Source of the DNA: B33-G16 sp046498285
GTDB taxonomy: Bacteria; Desulfobacterota; DSM-4660; Desulfatiglandales; B25-G16
Reading direction: 5' to 3'
DNA length: 24,431 nt
Assembly: GCA_046498285.1 (NCBI GenBank)
Contig: JAWOBA010000227.1
Coordinates: 1 to 24,431 of the forward strand
Position numbers and translations under genes: made by a program. A model generated the notes under the pieces. That model saw nothing but the letters and a program-made list of their open reading frames with translations. It made no database searches and was not told the DNA's origin. Positions 24,065-24,431 of this stretch are shown one piece after another. Each line of letters begins with the position of its first letter. Position 1 is the stretch's first letter.

Positions 24065-24092
24065 TTGACTAAATATAAATTAAGATTATACT
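24065..24092 (+). promoter_or_regulatory. Promoter of the initiator tRNA gene
   Basis: TTGACT (24065-24070) and TATACT (24087-24092) are separated by 16 bases and match the sigma-70 consensus at five of six positions each. They lie 15 bases before the tRNA 5' end, which is consistent with a short leader. Confidence 0.7.
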
Positions 24093-24106
24093 ATTAGTAT
24101 ATATGG

Positions 24107-24183
24107 CGCGGGGTGGAGCAGTCTGGTACCTCGTCGGCCTCATAACCCGAAGGTCGCTAGTTCGAATCTAGCCCCCGCTACCA
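24107..24183 (+). tRNA. Initiator tRNA-fMet (CAT anticodon), with two unusual stem mismatches
   Basis: A 77-base tRNA with encoded CCA, anticodon CAT at 24141-24143. Initiator features are the C1 x U72 mismatch at the acceptor end, the A11-U24 pair in the D stem, and the overall match to bacterial fMet tRNA (CGCGGGGTGGAGCAG..., CTCATAACCCGAAGG). The T stem (GCTAG/CTAGC) is perfect. Two pairs are broken: 13-22 in the D stem is C x C (24119 with 24129), and 31-39 in the anticodon stem is C x C (24138 with 24146). The second breaks the third of the three conserved G-C pairs. Promoter and terminator are both present. Confidence 0.93.
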
Positions 24184-24192
24184 AGAAAAGGT

Positions 24193-24227
24193 ATGGGTTA
24201 GCCGATTTTGGCTAGCCCATTTTTTTT
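24193..24227 (+). terminator. Rho-independent terminator after the tRNA
   Basis: ATGGGTTAGCC (24193-24203) pairs with GGCTAGCCCAT (24210-24220), with one G-U pair and a 6-base loop. A run of eight T (24220-24227) follows. The stem includes the stop codon of the convergent recD-type gene, whose transcript would form the same hairpin followed by a weaker U tract, so it may end both transcripts. Confidence 0.85.
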
Positions 24228-24431
24228 GTTCCACAGCGCATCACGCAGTCCTGAGGTTCGCTTGATATATCGGGAAACCGCAGTACAAAACACGTCCTCA
24301 TTTCCCCATATTTCCACATTTTTCTTGGCGCGGGTGATGCCTGTGTATATGAGTTCTCGTGTCAGTACTGGTGATTCCCTCTCAGGCAATATGAAAAGCA
24401 CATTATCAAACTCTGACCCCTGGCTTTTATG
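24198..24431 (-). CDS. RecD-type SF1 DNA helicase, C-terminal fragment (5' end outside window)
   Basis: The reading frame enters from the right edge on the minus strand and stops at TAA (24200-24198), giving 77 residues. It begins with HKSQGSEFDNVLFILPE and continues LTRELIYTGITRAKKNVEIWG. These are helicase motifs V and VI of the RecD/UvrD-like C-terminal domain; the arginine of GITRAK is the arginine finger. The final RTSGLRDALW also suits RecD. It could be exodeoxyribonuclease V alpha (RecD) or the stand-alone RecD2/TraA-like helicase, and the visible part cannot separate these. It is convergent with the tRNA gene. Confidence 0.85.
   Translation of the reverse strand, partial: HKSQGSEFDNVLFILPERESPVLTRELIYTGITRAKKNVEIWGNEDVFCTAVSRYIKRTSGLRDALWNKKNGLAKIG

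Noticed and set aside
23112..24183. Integrase next to a tRNA, hence a possible integrated island
   Set aside because: The recombinase has the sequence of the housekeeping XerD, and no duplicated tRNA 3' end or other mobile genes are seen.
1..24431. CRISPR array or rRNA operon
   Set aside because: No regularly spaced repeats with unique spacers and no rRNA sequence were recognised.

Overview
The window is a stretch of an AT-rich bacterial chromosome, with genes almost all on the + strand. Gene content suggests an anaerobic bacterium, most likely of the Desulfobacterota (former Deltaproteobacteria). The clues are a PEP synthase tail, a methanogen-type thymidylate synthase, an ADP-forming acyl-CoA synthetase alpha-type protein, a long-form urocanate hydratase with a split formiminotransferase/cyclodeaminase, and an initiator tRNA with U72. 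The taxon is an inference and no genus is claimed.

Layout. (1) 1-4518: the end of a phosphoenolpyruvate synthase gene, then a FabF-type ketosynthase, a branched-chain aminotransferase, an unlisted 34-codon ORF, a thymidylate synthase homologue and the 23S rRNA methyltransferase RlmN. (2) 4519-5419: a roughly 900-base non-coding gap with a truncated GC-rich repeat and, 12 bases further on, a 176-bp near-perfect foldback element. (3) 5420-12026: a complete five-gene histidine degradation (hut) operon, hutU, ftcD (transferase part), hutI, fchA (cyclodeaminase part) and hutH. It converts histidine to glutamate, ammonia and 5,10-methenyl-tetrahydrofolate. (4) 12027-12577: a gap with a possible gene relic and hairpins. 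(5) 12578-16386: a CoA-binding/succinyl-CoA-ligase-like protein with no ATP-grasp domain, then an uncharacterised gene, an ArsA/Get3-type ATPase with a C-terminal Hsp20-like domain, and an overlapping small helical protein.

(6) 16527-16717: an intact MITE-like element with 17-bp imperfect terminal inverted repeats and a 5-bp target duplication (AATGC), just upstream of an Smr-domain gene and an overlapping MscS channel gene. (7) 18179-20248: sucC-sucD, succinyl-CoA synthetase. (8) 20249-21437: a long gap holding a diverged, palindrome-rich relative of the MITE family and a 51-codon minus-strand ORF. (9) 21438-24017: a small gene with a strong ribosome binding site, an M24 aminopeptidase preceded by a 10-codon leader ORF, and XerD. 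(10) 24065-24431: initiator tRNA-fMet with its own promoter and terminator, convergent with the 3' end of a recD-type helicase gene.

Most genes are core metabolism. The parts most worth a second look are the ArsA-Hsp20 module with its two unknown partners, the related mobile repeats, the initiator tRNA with two C-C mismatches in its stems, the methanogen-type thymidylate synthase, and several very short ORFs in precise gene-like positions.
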